Below, piece by piece: positions 11,101 through 21,653 of a DNA stretch of 64,000 nt (positions are counted from its first letter, which is position 1; the number at the start of each line of letters is the position of its first letter). The position numbers and the translations under genes are program-made. Below the pieces are notes generated by a model. The model was given only the letters and a program-made list of their open reading frames with translations. It ran no database searches and was not told the DNA's origin. Source of the DNA: Tillandsia leiboldiana (taxonomy: Eukaryota; Streptophyta; Magnoliopsida; Poales; Bromeliaceae); contig CM055063.1 of the NCBI GenBank assembly GCA_029204045.2, forward strand, positions 34,086,810-34,150,809, written 5' to 3'.

Positions 11101-11436
11101 GGCTCCAACTTTTTCTTCAGAAAAATTTAGAAAAATTTCAGAAAATTCAGAAAAAGTATGTAAGCACTTTTGCATGTCAACTTTAAACAAAAGTCATCGT
11201 TTCACATCAAAAGAAATAGATTATGCTAAATCTATCAATAATATCCAAGTAATGAAACGACAATTTATAAAAATTAAAACCTTTAAAGTTGAGCAAGTTC
11301 AAAAACATCCAACACGATCTTATGAGTAATGCGTTTATCAAATCATTAATTTGGTAAAGAAAATGAAGCACAAAGATCGATAGATGTTTGAAATCCTAAA
11401 TAGATTAAATAATATATCTAGTCAATTTTATTGTAA

Positions 11437-11670
11437 GGAGTGGCTCTGTGAGCATCTTTCAATAAAAATCCCCACCTTATACCAATCTTGGAATTTGACT
11501 GAGTCAAGTATTTCAAAAAGTATTTTATCTAATCATCAAGAAAAGCCATGCTTTGTATACATGTGGTAGCTGCACACAGTACTCGGACGACCGAGGTGGT
11601 AGCTCTTTCCTCCATGTGGTGGTAGTTTTCACACTCCTCATTGGGATGTAACTCTTTCCACATCTTTTGA
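11437..11670 (-). other. Conserved non-coding block after pol (Sirevirus/TR-GAG)
   Basis: Two sub-blocks, 11437-11490 (TATAAGGTGGGGATTTTTATT, GATGCTCACAGAGCCAC-like on the minus strand) and 11560-11670 (AGATGTGGAAAGAGTTACAT, GTGTGAAAACTACCACCACA, CTACCACATG), recur in all three gag-only elements at 19003-19250, about 23990-24240 and 49317-49563. They lie outside any shared coding frame. Between them the sequences differ. Retention in elements that lost pol suggests a cis-acting RNA role such as packaging; that is inference. Confidence 0.65.
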
Positions 11671-12032
11671 GCATAAATATTTTAATAAACTCCCCCTCAA
11701 TTGGCTATCAATTATTTAAGATATGAGGTATTCAACCAAAAATTGATCTTGAGTTCATACTTAACTCAATTTTCAAATATGATAAAAACTATACCAAGAG
11801 ATCATTTGAGAGAGAAATTGACTTTGATCAAATAAAAATGAACTAATTGATATAAAAGATTATTGCATCAAATGAATTCTCATGATATCCAAACCATAAT
11901 AAATTTCTAAATATATGAAAGGATGCAAGTAAAGTCAATTATACTAATGCTCAATTAATGTTCTACGAACAAGCATAGATAAAGAACACAAACACAAACA
12001 AAACCTAACCTAAGCATTGGTTTCAAAAAGTG
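11671..12032 (-). other. S2 spacer downstream of pol
   Basis: An AT-rich stretch immediately after the pol stop on the minus strand, with a third purine-rich tract TTGAGGGGGAGTTTA near 11685-11699. I see no gene in it. Confidence 0.5.
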
Positions 12033-13598
12033 TTATTTCAAAGAAAGCATTCCAATTGCTTTACGCAAATGAATAAACCATTTTTGATCCAAAGGTTTTG
12101 TTAAAATGTCAGCTAATTGATCTTCAGTTGAAATATAAAAAATTTGAAGAACACTTGATTCAACTAACTCTCTTAGAAAATGATATCTAAGTTCAATGTG
12201 TTTAGTTCTTGAGTGCAACACAGGGTTTTTAGAAATATTTATAGCACTAGTGTTGTCACAGAGAATAGTTACCGAAGACGCAGGAATTCGGAAGTCGCTC
12301 AACACACTTTTAATCCAAATGAGTTGGGTTGAACAACTACCTGCTGAAATATATTCCGCTTCGGCAGTCGAGAGTGCAATGCAGTTTTGCTTTTTACTAT
12401 GCCATGCAACTAGACAATGGCCAAGATAAAAACATGCACCACTCGTACTCTTCCGATCATCCACTGATCCTGCCCAATCGGCATCTGAATATCCTATTAT
12501 GTCAAGAGTTGTTCCCATAGGATACCAAATTCTGAAATTGAGTGTACCTTTGACGTACCGGATGATCCTTTTCACTGCTTTCAGGTGAATCTCCTTTGGT
12601 GCTGACTGATATCTCGCGCAGATCCCAACACTAAAGGATATATCAGGGCGACTAGCCGTGAGGTAGAGTAGAGTTCCAATCATGCTGCGATAAAGCTTCT
12701 CGTCTACACTTTCACTAAGAGATTCACTTCCTAATCCCTTGTTGCTAGTTCCTATAGGAGTCAGAAAATCTTTAAAATTTTCTAATCCGAACTTTTTCAC
12801 CAACTCCCTTGCATACTTGGATTGGCACAGATGGATGCCTTCTTCACTTTGTTTCACTTGCAATCCAAGAAAGTATGTTAGTTCGTCCATCATTGACATC
12901 TCAAATTCGCTTTCCATGGTTTCTGCGAATTTAGAAGCATCATTATCCCTTGTTGCTCCAAATACAATGTCATCGACATAGATTTGTGCCACAATAAAGT
13001 TATCCTGATAATGCTTGACAAAGAGAGTCCGATCTGCTCCCCCTCGAGTGTAGCCCTTTTCCAAAAGGTGCTTTGTCAACCTTTCGTACCATGCTCGCGG
13101 TGCTTGTTTTAGACCGTAAAGAGCCTTTTTCAAACGAAAAATATGGTTAGGTAGTTTATGGTCAATGAAACCTTTCGGTTGAGCCACATAAACTTCCTCG
13201 TTCAAAAACCCATTTAAAAAGGCGCTCTTAACGTCCATTTGAAAGAGTTTGATTTTAAAATGACAAGCAATCGCGAACAAAATACGAATTGACTCGAGAC
13301 GAGCTACCGGGGCGAACGTCTCATCAAAGTCTATACCTTCAATTTGTGAATAACCCTGAGCAACTAGGCGTGCTTTGTTCCTGATAATGGTACCATCCTC
13401 ATTTTTCTTATTCTTGAAAATCCATTTAGTACCAATCACGTTGTGTTGCTTCGGAGGCTTCGTTAGTTCCCAGACTTTGTTTCTTTCGAACTGATGGAGC
13501 TCTTCCTGCATTGCTTCAATCCAGTAATCATCCTGAAGAGCTTCATCGACGTTCTTTGGTTCTATCACGGAGACATAACATGCGACTCCACAAACCAA
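12033..13598 (-). pseudogene. pol: S2 pol: reverse transcriptase and RNase H
   Basis: An uninterrupted 521-codon frame holds the copia reverse transcriptase (KARLVAQGYSQ, DVKSAFLNG, KALYGLKQAPRAWY, catalytic YVDD near 12971-12987) and the RNase H domain (YSDADWAG, STAEAEYI, CDNTSA). It ends in ADILTKPL and a stop at 12033, the usual copia C-terminus. These domains look intact. The frame is separated from the upstream integrase linker by a one-base deletion near 13598, visible by comparison with 41210-41240, so the polyprotein as a whole is broken. The protein would copy element RNA into DNA in virus-like particles. Confidence 0.93.
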
Positions 13599-14677
13599 TG
13601 TCTCCGAGTCCTAACTCCTTCTTGTGGGTCTCCAATAATGTTTGATTCTGGATGATCCTTGGAGATACGCAATGTTTGCGGTAACGGAGTACTCGGAGGT
13701 ACGTGTGATGATTCCTGCATATCAGATAAACTAGAAGAACCATTAGATGCATCAACATTATCGGAAGAATTATTATGAGAAGATGCATTTATAGGAGTAT
13801 CATCATCAAGAGACATATCAGGGGTAGATTTATCAGATGCAAAATGAAAAGCTTCATCTACTTTAACATTAATAGATTCTACCATCGTTTTAGATTCGAG
13901 GTTAAATACCCGATATGCTCTACTATTTGTAGAATAACCCATGAAAATCCCTTCGTCACTTCGAGAGTCAAACTTTCGAAGATTTTCGCGATCACATAAA
14001 ATGTAACGGCGACTCCCAAAGATACGAAAATATTTGATATTCGGTTTTCTACAAAACCATAGCTCATATGGTGTATTTAAAGTTTCCGGGCGCAAATACA
14101 CTCAATTAATAATGTAGACCGCGGTGTTCACTGCTTCAGCCCAAAAATGTAACGGGAGTTTCCGGCTGTGAAGCATAACACGCGCCATATGTTGTACAAC
14201 CCTGTTTTTGCGCTCGACCACACCATTCTGCTGAGGTGTATAGGGTGCAGAGAATTCATGTTTTATGCCGTTGGAAGTGCAAAAATCAATGAATTTAGAA
14301 TTGATGAATTCTCCACCTCTATCACTTCGAACACGAACGATCTTTTCATTTCTCTCAATCATAATACGATGACAAATCTCATGAAAAGAATCGAAAGTAT
14401 CCGCTTTCTCTTTAAAAAATGTTACCCATGAATATCTAGAGAAATCATCAACCAAAAAAAAATGTACCATTTACCTCCCAAACTTGGTTGACGAGTTGGC
14501 CCCATTAAGTCCATGTGCAGTAATTCTAAAGGCCGATTGGTACCCACGTGGTTCAAGTTCTTGTGTGCAGCCCTTGATTGTTTTCCTTTTTGACAACCTC
14601 CACACACAATGTTTTCTTTGAAAGAAAGTTTAGGAACCCCCTTAACCACGTCTTTATTCGAAATCCAAGATAGCTCC
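13565..14677 (-). pseudogene. pol: S2 pol: integrase (frameshifted)
   Basis: Minus-strand pieces cover the integrase zinc domain (CGGCQKGKQ), the catalytic core (LLHMDLMGP, VRSDRGGEF, QQNGVVERKN, giving the D-D-E residues) and the C-terminal part and linker (YELWFCRKPNIKYFRIFGS). Breaks are a stop TGA at 14102-14104 where the S3 copy has an arginine codon, a length change in a T run near 14455, and an early TAA close to 14678. Integrase inserts the cDNA into the genome and generates the 5-bp target duplications seen in this window. Confidence 0.9.
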
Positions 14678-16093
14678 TTAAAAATTTATGTGACCTAGTC
14701 TTTCATGCCAAAGAGTTTCATTATCCAAAAAAACTAGGTTATAATGTTCAGAAATTTTATTTGGAACTACATAGCAATTATTTTCAGATCTAACCCCTTT
14801 CAAAAAGAATAGTTGGTCCTTATCAGTTACAATACATTCTACAGAAGAAAAGTTAACTGAAAAACCATTATCACATAATTGGCTAATGCTAATGAGGTTA
14901 GTCTTAAGGCCTTCAACAAATAAAACATTGTTCAAAACCGGGCCTTCTGGAATAGTGATATTCTCTTTTCCAATAATTTTAGAAGAACGACAGTCTCCGA
15001 AAACTACAAGTCCTCCGGAGGTTTTCTCTAAAGTTTGAAAACAATGTTTGTCACCGGTCATATGACGGGAACACCCACTATCCAGATACCAAGACGAATT
15101 GTCATAAGCATACAAAGAAGTATGAATGACAAGACAAGGGAAGATTTCACCTTTGCGTATCCAAACCTTTTGAGTTTTGGAGTGCGTTGGCAATGATTGT
15201 GAAGTTATTTTCCTTGGCAAAACCGTCTTGTTTGATTGATCGCTTTTCTTTGATGTTGTCGTCTTGTGGGGTGAACTACCAATGTTCTTTTCCTTTGAAA
15301 AATTCTCCTTTGATTTCTGGGGAATGAACGCGTTGGTAGTTGTTGCAAGAGGTGCTTGATTTGCACGTTTTGCTCCAATCTTGCAATCTCTTCTTATGTG
15401 CCCTGCAAAACCACAACGAAAACATACCTTTGAACTTGTCGAACCCGAAGTAGGTGAGGTAGGCTTGTTGTCATTGTATGCAGTGAATTCCGTCGTCGGA
15501 GGAGGAGATACCGACTGGGGCACAAAAACTGTCTTACTCGAACTAGGACTGTCTCCAGTTCGATTGTATCCAAGGCCCATGCGATTTGTTTGACCAAGAC
15601 CAAGCATCTTATCCAACTTGCTCCTTTTAGAAGAAAATCGCTTTAGATCATCCTTAAGTTGGAAAATGGTCTTCGTCATTTCCATTTTTTCCTGTCGAGC
15701 CTCGGAGTAGAGCTTCAAGAAGTAACTTGCTTTATCCACCAGTTTTACGTGCTCCTTCTCGAAATGCTCATTTGTCTCTTGAAGTGAAACATTTACTTTG
15801 ATAAAGTTATCCCTTTCCACTTCAAGACCGTTTGAGAGAGAAGTTACCCTTTCTACTTCTTCTTCGAGATCCTGCAATCTCCCTCTCAAACCCTTGTTTT
15901 GCTTTGCCAGTTTCTTTGAATCCTTTAAAAGTTTATGGTAGGCAAAAGCAAAGTCTTCACCTTCGGAATTACTCGATTCGTCGTCCGTTGCATTCTTTTC
16001 AACTTGGGAGGAGTTGGACAATGAATCGAATGTACTTGCCATAAAGCACACGAAGGGTGAAGTTGTGGACGCGTGGAATGCCGTTGCGTTGTG
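14678..16093 (-). pseudogene. gag-pol: S2 gag C-terminus, protease and pre-integrase domain
   Basis: The open frame starts inside gag. Order: acidic region, long probable coiled coil (about 15640-15960), CCHC zinc knuckle CFRCGFAGHIRRDC (about 15385-15425), basic linker, conserved KVWIRKGEIFPCL, aspartic protease with active-site DSG (WYLDSGCSRHMTGD, about 15050-15090), and gag-pre-integrase motif LWHERLGHINF at the end. The gag N-terminus is absent: the frame is cut at 16093 by an LTR starting TGTTACGG. A one-base change after GHINF stops the frame at 14678. Confidence 0.9.
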
Positions 16094-16663
16094 TTACGGA
16101 ATTTGAGTTGGCGTAGTTTCGTGAAAGTATCAAGTCTTGAAGATTGAAGGTGAAGAAAGTTGGATCATTTAACTCAATCTCAAGAAAGAAGAATTCAAAA
16201 GGATCAGGTATGTTTAACTAAAGATTTTGTGTGATCCGAATACTTCTTGTAGTGTAGAAACACTTGGAAGAATCTTTCATTGCATAAAAATCAAAAACTG
16301 GACTTGGGACATGTTCAGGATCCGGATCAGGTTGTTCGATCCGGATCCCGAAGGTGGTTCGTTCATACACCAGTTCAATCCGGATCGTAGCCTCTCTTGA
16401 TCCGGATCCCGAACACTGAGTTTACCATCTTCCTTGAACGATCCGGATCAGGCTTCGCAATCCGGATCCCGAACGTTGATGTTTGGTGAACTGTATGAAC
16501 GATCCGGATCAAGCACTTCGATCCGGATCCCGAACCTTCGTTTCTCTGGAATTGCCTGACTCGTTACGACGATCCGGATCACAGCTAATCCGATCCGGAT
16601 CGCCGTCCGTAAAATTTCCAGAAATGTTAGGTTTTTTATTCTTATCTCCTTCCTAGGGTTTCT
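16094..16663 (+). mobile_element. Sirevirus-type LTR fragment (5' portion)
   Basis: It starts TGTTACGGAATTTGAG, as the TR-GAG LTRs start TGTTACGG. It contains the shared TTCACTTGGAAG-type leader and a dense ATCCGGAT array (16318-16605). It ends at 16663, where TR-GAG-A begins, so its 3' part is displaced beyond TR-GAG-A/B and probably lost in the gap. CGTTG (16089-16093) precedes it and may be its target duplication, which cannot be verified. The expected TATA box is not reached before the break. Confidence 0.75.
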
Positions 16664-18037
16664 TGTAGAGTTATAAATCCCAAAGGATCTAAATAGGTAC
16701 TATCAAACAACTAGAGGGGGGGTGAATAGGTGTAATACTTAAAAACTCAATCTCAGTGCAAAATAAAAACCAATGCGGAAAATAAAAACAGCACACCGAG
16801 ATTTACGTGGAAACTCCAATCCAGGAGAAAAACCACGGGACCAACACGCAATAACAATCCACTAAGAATAGAAGAATAACAAGGTGATTACCGACTCCAC
16901 GGACTCAACCCCTCCTTCAGCTTCTTCGGACCTTGCGCTGACCGGTTGGATATCCGCGCAATAACAATCCCTAAGAAAAGAAGAATAACAAGGTGATTAC
17001 CGTCTCCACGGATTTAACCCCTCCTTCAATTTCTTGGACCTCGCGCTCCACCGATTTTGCACGTCCACTGCTCACGTTCGAATCCACGAACGCACGCTTC
17101 GAATCCACGAAACGCCTTTAGCACACCGAATCCACGATGCCACGTCGAATCCACGACGCAAACTCAGTCGATAAGAATATTGACTTCGATGGTGATCCTC
17201 TGCTTAGATTCTCATTGAGGAACCGTAGAAGAAATCTCTAAGCAAAGATTAGATCAATTCGACAAAAGATATGTTCTTGAAAGAACCATCGAATTGACCT
17301 AAAAGAGGCTATGAAGAAGATCGATAAAAACCTAGCCTCTAGGGTTGCTCTCAAGTGTTTTATAAATTGATCGGCCGTAGCTCCCACGTTTTTGAGAAAC
17401 CCTAAACGTCTATTTATAGTTTAGAAACCTTTGGAAAGAGATAAGAATCAAAAACATACCTTATCTGGAAATTTTCAGGACGGCGATCCGGATCGGATTT
17501 ACTGCGATCCGGATCGTCGTAACGAGATTGACGATTCCAGAAATACCAAGGGTTCGGGATCCGGATTGCAAGGTCCGATCCGGATCGTTCATGCAATTCA
17601 GCAAAGTCCCATGTTCGGGATCCGGATCGGAATGGCCTAGGATCCGGATTGAAATTGCCAATGAACAAGTACCCTTCGGGATCCGGATTGCAAGATCTGA
17701 TCCGGATCCTGAACATGTCCCATGTCCAGTTTTTGATTTTTATGCAAATAAAAGTTCATCCAAGTGTTTCTACACTATAATAAAGTATTCGGATCACCAC
17801 AATTATTTAGTTAAACATACCTGATCCTCTTGGATACTTTCTTCTTGAGATTGATGTAACTGATCCACAATTCTTCAACTTCAATCTTCAAGACTCAAGA
17901 CACTGAGTGTCAACTTGAGCTCTTGTTGAGTCTTCTCTAAGTCTTTGATTGCTGATTGACAATTTGATCCCTTTAAGACTCCGACTCAACTCACTGACTT
18001 GACTCACGAAATATGCCAACACCAAAATGTCGTAACA
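16664..18037 (-). mobile_element. 3' LTR of TR-GAG-A
   Basis: In minus orientation TGTTACGACATTTTGG to CTCTACA. It contains TATAAATA (minus) at 17411-17418 and a GATCCGGATC array at 17480-17710. It abuts the polypurine tract at 18038. A second segment (16960-17035) partly repeats 16850-16925, a short internal duplication also present in the other LTR. Confidence 0.93.
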
Positions 18038-18053
18038 ATCTCCCCCTTTGGCA
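18038..18053 (-). other. Polypurine tract of TR-GAG-A
   Basis: GCCAAAGGGGGAGAT on the minus strand directly before the LTR. It is identical to that of S2. Confidence 0.9.
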
Positions 18054-18368
18054 ATTTCGTGACAAAACCCAAAAATACATAAAAGCGCTCAAGTCACTCA
18101 TCTTAAACCAAAAAGTCGAAATTCAATGTTATCACCAAAACATTGATTTTCTTTGCGTGAAAGATCCAATAAATACAAAATTACATTTGAACCAAACAGT
18201 CCTAGAACATACTCTATGACTTAGGACTTGGAGTCTTAAAGTGATGTAATTCCTGCAAAACAAAACTCCAAACGAAATCAAACGTTAGTCGTTAGAAATT
18301 ACAATCCTACATTTGATCCGTCTTCCTTTTGGTTCTTTTGTTTTTCTGCTCTTTCAATTTTTTCTTTG

Positions 18369-18513
18369 TCTCCCCCTATCTTGAGCATCTCTGTTCTCCC
18401 CCTTTGTGATACGATCATCATTTTCCGTTCTCCCCCATTTTTCCATTTTCGTTTCGTTTATCCTCTCTTGATGATCTTATCTCCGTCATTTCTCTTCTCC
18501 CCCTTTTTGTCAC
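18369..18513 (-). repeat. Multiple polypurine tracts in TR-GAG-A
   Basis: Four further purine tracts (at about 18370, 18396, 18430 and 18497; minus-strand forms AAAAAGGGGGAGAAG and ATAGGGGGAGACA) lie 330-480 bp upstream of the functional one. TR-GAG-C has the same cluster at 50051-50127. Such a multi-tract is a reported hallmark of Sireviruses; its function is unknown. Confidence 0.75.
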
Positions 18514-19002
18514 AAATTGTCAAACAGTGAACATACTAGACAAAAGGAAATTACAAACAAAATTAGTTCATGGAGAAAGAGAGATAAAAGCTCAGTTCTG
18601 GTATATAACAAAAATGCAGATTTCGTACCGGTACCAGAAAGCAAAAATCAAATAATTTCTTGAAACAAATCCAGATTTTGAAATAATTGAATTACCGATT
18701 TGTATTCCATCAAGAAAACAATTTAAGTGCTTGAAAATAATATGAGATCACATAGATGTCATTCAATCCAATTAATTTTACAAAAATTAAAAAGATTTAC
18801 TCCGAAATCATGAAAAATAAAGGTAAAACATTATAAACCGTTTTTCATGTTATATTCATCAAACACAAGTCATCAAAAATAATCTTGAGATCCAAAGTCT
18901 ATCAAGATGTAACGGATGTACAAAGATGACTTACAGAGATTTCCAAATGACATCAATTTGATTTCTTACCCTTTCAAATTTGAGATAAGCACTAAAATAC
19001 CT

Positions 19003-19250
19003 AAGGGAGGCTCTTTGAGCATCTTTCAACTATCCCACCTTATACCAACCAGGAGATTATTCAAAATATAAGAGCTTTGCATATAAATCTCCAAATGCTT
19101 CAACTAAAGATTTTCTCATAAAATACTATCAAGCATCCATAACATGTGGTAGCTTCACACACAAACCGGACGACCGGGGTGGCAGCTCTTTCCAGCATGT
19201 GGTGGTAGTTTTCACACTCCTTTCGGATGTAACTCTTTCCACATCTTTTG
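19003..19250 (-). other. Conserved non-coding block (TR-GAG-A copy)
   Basis: This matches the blocks at 11437-11670 in the autonomous S2. It contains paired variants of GTGTGAAnnCTACCACATG and of GGAAAGAG followed by TTACATCC or CTGCCACC. The small frames across it are not conserved. The surrounding 18054-19663 is AT-rich, with no coding capacity. Confidence 0.65.
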
Positions 19251-19663
19251 CAAATTATTTCAATACCCTTGTAAGAATGCAATCTCTTACGTGAAAGAAT
19301 TATATCCCAAATTTTAGTCTATCGGTTGTCTCACGTTTATCACAATGAATTCACACAACCGAGATAGATTAAGCATCTAAAGATCACACATGATTTCTAA
19401 AATTTGATGCTTATAAAATCAAAAACTCCTATAATGAAGTATCTTCAAGATTATGATTAAGGAGTAAAGTTGATAATCCAAATAAAATTAATTTGGAGTG
19501 AATAAAAGTGAAGCCCTTTTTATTCAATGCACTTGTTCAGTAAAAACCCTTTTGTTCAAAAACAAAGTATAAAAACGAAGAGCATTGAGAAACATGTAAT
19601 GCAAAGATTAAGAAAAATATGAAAGGAAAACTAATCAAAGCATTACATACAGTCATAAGCTAT

Positions 19664-21619
19664 TTAGAACTTAAGACAAGGAAAGATATCACCTTTCCGA
19701 ATCCAAAATCGCTGGATTTTGGGTTGTCTTGATTCGTTGTGGCCGGGGGTTGTCCGCTTTGACTGTTGATCCACCTTAGGTCTTTGCCTTGCAATGATCC
19801 ACTTGTATGATTGATGATGTGGCTCGGACCTTTGATGGATTGAGTGAACTCTTTTGACTTGATGTGTCTTTTGAGTCCGTTGAGTCCGCTCCGTAGATGA
19901 AGTTGCCGAAGGATTTTTCTTTCTCTTTTTCGGGCAATTCTTCACCAAATGTCCTTCAAGTCCACATAGGTGACAAGTTCTTCCTTTCAATTTCATTGTG
20001 GAACTTGAAGCATTCACAGTTTGGTTCTTTTTGAATCCCAAACCAACCTTGCTTGTTTGACCTAATCCGGACATACATTCAAGTTTCTTGGAACCGGTTG
20101 AAATCCTTTGTATGTCGGATTTAAGTTGATGAACTTGCTTGGTCAATGCTTGATTGGTGACATGTATTTCCTCAAACTGCTTTTCAAGAAAATCAATCTT
20201 GTTAATATGGGAATTAACGACCGTTTCCGATTGATTTATCTTTTCTTGGAGGATTTTATTATTATCCAATAAAAGCTCTCGTTCCTCCTCGAGATCATGA
20301 AGTTTGATCTTTAAAGCATGATTCTCGTCTTGATCTTCAAGTCGTTGCTTTCTCAACTTCTTGATATGTTTGGCCATCTTCTTAGATTCCGCAAGAAGTT
20401 GTTGATATGCCTCAACGAGTTCTTCCTCGTCCGACTCCCCCTCACTTGATGACTCTCCGCCGGTTGTTGATGTTTCATACAAAATCAAAGGAGTAGAGTT
20501 AGTGACTAATGATGATAAACAATTATTAGAAGAGGGAAAATGAGAGGCATGAGAAGCAACGATTTTTTCCTCTTTACTTGAGGTTGATTCATTAGAAGTA
20601 AAATCGTCCCAAGTTTTCGCTTGCAAAGCCTTCTTTTTATATAATTTCGGAGTAGGACAATCCGTTGAAATATGGCCGTAGCCTTTGCATCTATAACATC
20701 GGATTTCCCCTTCGAATTCATCTTTTTCCTTAGAAGGTTTTGCAAGGAATTTGAGGTTAGAGGATTTAGAACCCGATGATCCTTTAGATGGTTTCGTGGA
20801 TGAAGATCCATCGGTTCGATTCTTCCAAAATTTCCGACGAAATTTCTTTGTGATCCGCGCCAATTGTTCTTCAAAATCGGCAAAAGAGATTTCATCGTCG
20901 GAACTCGATTCGCTATCTTCTTTCTTTGTGGATTTGAATGCAATACCTGTAAGCTTAGAAGAAGACTTGGAAGAAACTTGATTAGTAGGAAAAGTCAATT
21001 CATAAGTTTGCAAAGCACCTACTAATTCCTCAACACTCATCTCATCCGGATGACTAACGGTTTCAATGGCGGTAACCTTTGCCCTAAACCGTTCCGGAAG
21101 AGTCCGAAGTATCTTTCTTACAATTTTCGACTCCGGGATCTTTTCTCCTAGATTAGCACATGTATTAATTACATCTTGAAGTCTAGTGTAATAATCTGTA
21201 AACAATTCATGCTCTTCCATATGAATAGAGTCAAATTGACTTGTAAGCATCTGGAGCTTTTGAATTTTTACAAGATTAGTACCCTCATGTGTAATTTTGA
21301 GAATATCCCAAATTTCCTTCGCGGTTTCACACGCGGAAATTCTTGTAAATTCAGTCGAGGAAAGAGAGTTAAATAAAGCGTTCATACCTTTCCCATTGTA
21401 AGAAGATCTTTCAAATTCCTCTTTGGACCATCTAGAGCGAGGTTTTGGGGTAGTAGAATTTCCTACTTCCTCAACAGGATGCACCCAACCGCATTCCACG
21501 GATTGCCATACTCGCTCATCAATTGCGATGAGAAAAGCTCTCATCCGCACTTTCCAATAAGCATAATTAGTCCCATCAAAAAGAGGAGGTCTATAAATAT
21601 TACCACTTTCACCCATCAT
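19664..21619 (-). CDS. gag: TR-GAG-A gag protein (651 aa), intact
   Basis: The ATG at 21619 follows the PBS by 21 bases; an upstream in-frame start in the LTR is ignored because the LTR is untranslated in related elements. Order: UBN2-like copia gag domain (about residues 10-210: YWKVRMRAF, ACETAKEIWD, YYTRLQDV, RKILRTLPERF), an acidic serine-rich stretch, zinc knuckle CYRCKGYGHISTDC (about 305-318), a Glu/Lys coiled coil (about 405-505), a second knuckle CHLCGLEGHLVKNC (about 547-560) and a basic tail. It ends at IRKGDIFPCLKF, exactly where autonomous elements continue into protease. It would form particles and bind RNA, and needs an autonomous Sirevirus for replication. Confidence 0.93.
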   Translation of the reverse strand: MMGESGNIYRPPLFDGTNYAYWKVRMRAFLIAIDERVWQSVECGWVHPVEEVGNSTTPKPRSRWSKEEFERSSYNGKGMNALFNSLSSTEFTRISACETAKEIWDILKITHEGTNLVKIQKLQMLTSQFDSIHMEEHELFTDYYTRLQDVINTCANLGEKIPESKIVRKILRTLPERFRAKVTAIETVSHPDEMSVEELVGALQTYELTFPTNQVSSKSSSKLTGIAFKSTKKEDSESSSDDEISFADFEEQLARITKKFRRKFWKNRTDGSSSTKPSKGSSGSKSSNLKFLAKPSKEKDEFEGEIRCYRCKGYGHISTDCPTPKLYKKKALQAKTWDDFTSNESTSSKEEKIVASHASHFPSSNNCLSSLVTNSTPLILYETSTTGGESSSEGESDEEELVEAYQQLLAESKKMAKHIKKLRKQRLEDQDENHALKIKLHDLEEERELLLDNNKILQEKINQSETVVNSHINKIDFLEKQFEEIHVTNQALTKQVHQLKSDIQRISTGSKKLECMSGLGQTSKVGLGFKKNQTVNASSSTMKLKGRTCHLCGLEGHLVKNCPKKRKKNPSATSSTERTQRTQKTHQVKRVHSIHQRSEPHHQSYKWIIARQRPKVDQQSKRTTPGHNESRQPKIQRFWIRKGDIFPCLKF

Positions 21620-21640
21620 GATAGATAAACCTAAAACCCG

Positions 21641-21651
21641 CTCTGATACCA
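21641..21651 (-). other. Primer binding site of TR-GAG-A
   Basis: TGGTATCAGAG on the minus strand, two bases inside the 5' LTR end; initiator tRNA-Met type. Confidence 0.9.
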
Positions 21652-21653
21652 AT

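Larger units (their letters stand above)
7061..16093 (-). mobile_element. Sirevirus S2 (copia), 5'-truncated, with third ORF
   Basis: On the minus strand the order is partial gag, protease, integrase, reverse transcriptase/RNase H, non-coding spacer with conserved blocks and a possible internal promoter, third ORF, polypurine tracts, and 3' LTR. This order, the multiple polypurine tracts and the ORF between pol and the 3' LTR are typical of the Sirevirus (SIRE/Maximus) lineage. The 5' LTR and gag N-terminus are missing because another LTR starts at 16094. Pol carries several frameshifts and stops, so the copy is dead. Confidence 0.9.

Noticed and set aside
19100..19282. Small frame with a cysteine pair (CKRCGKSY), conserved in the TR-GAG copies
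   Set aside because: The nucleotide block is conserved but the frame is not kept in the autonomous S2 copy, so conservation is attributed to a non-coding element.
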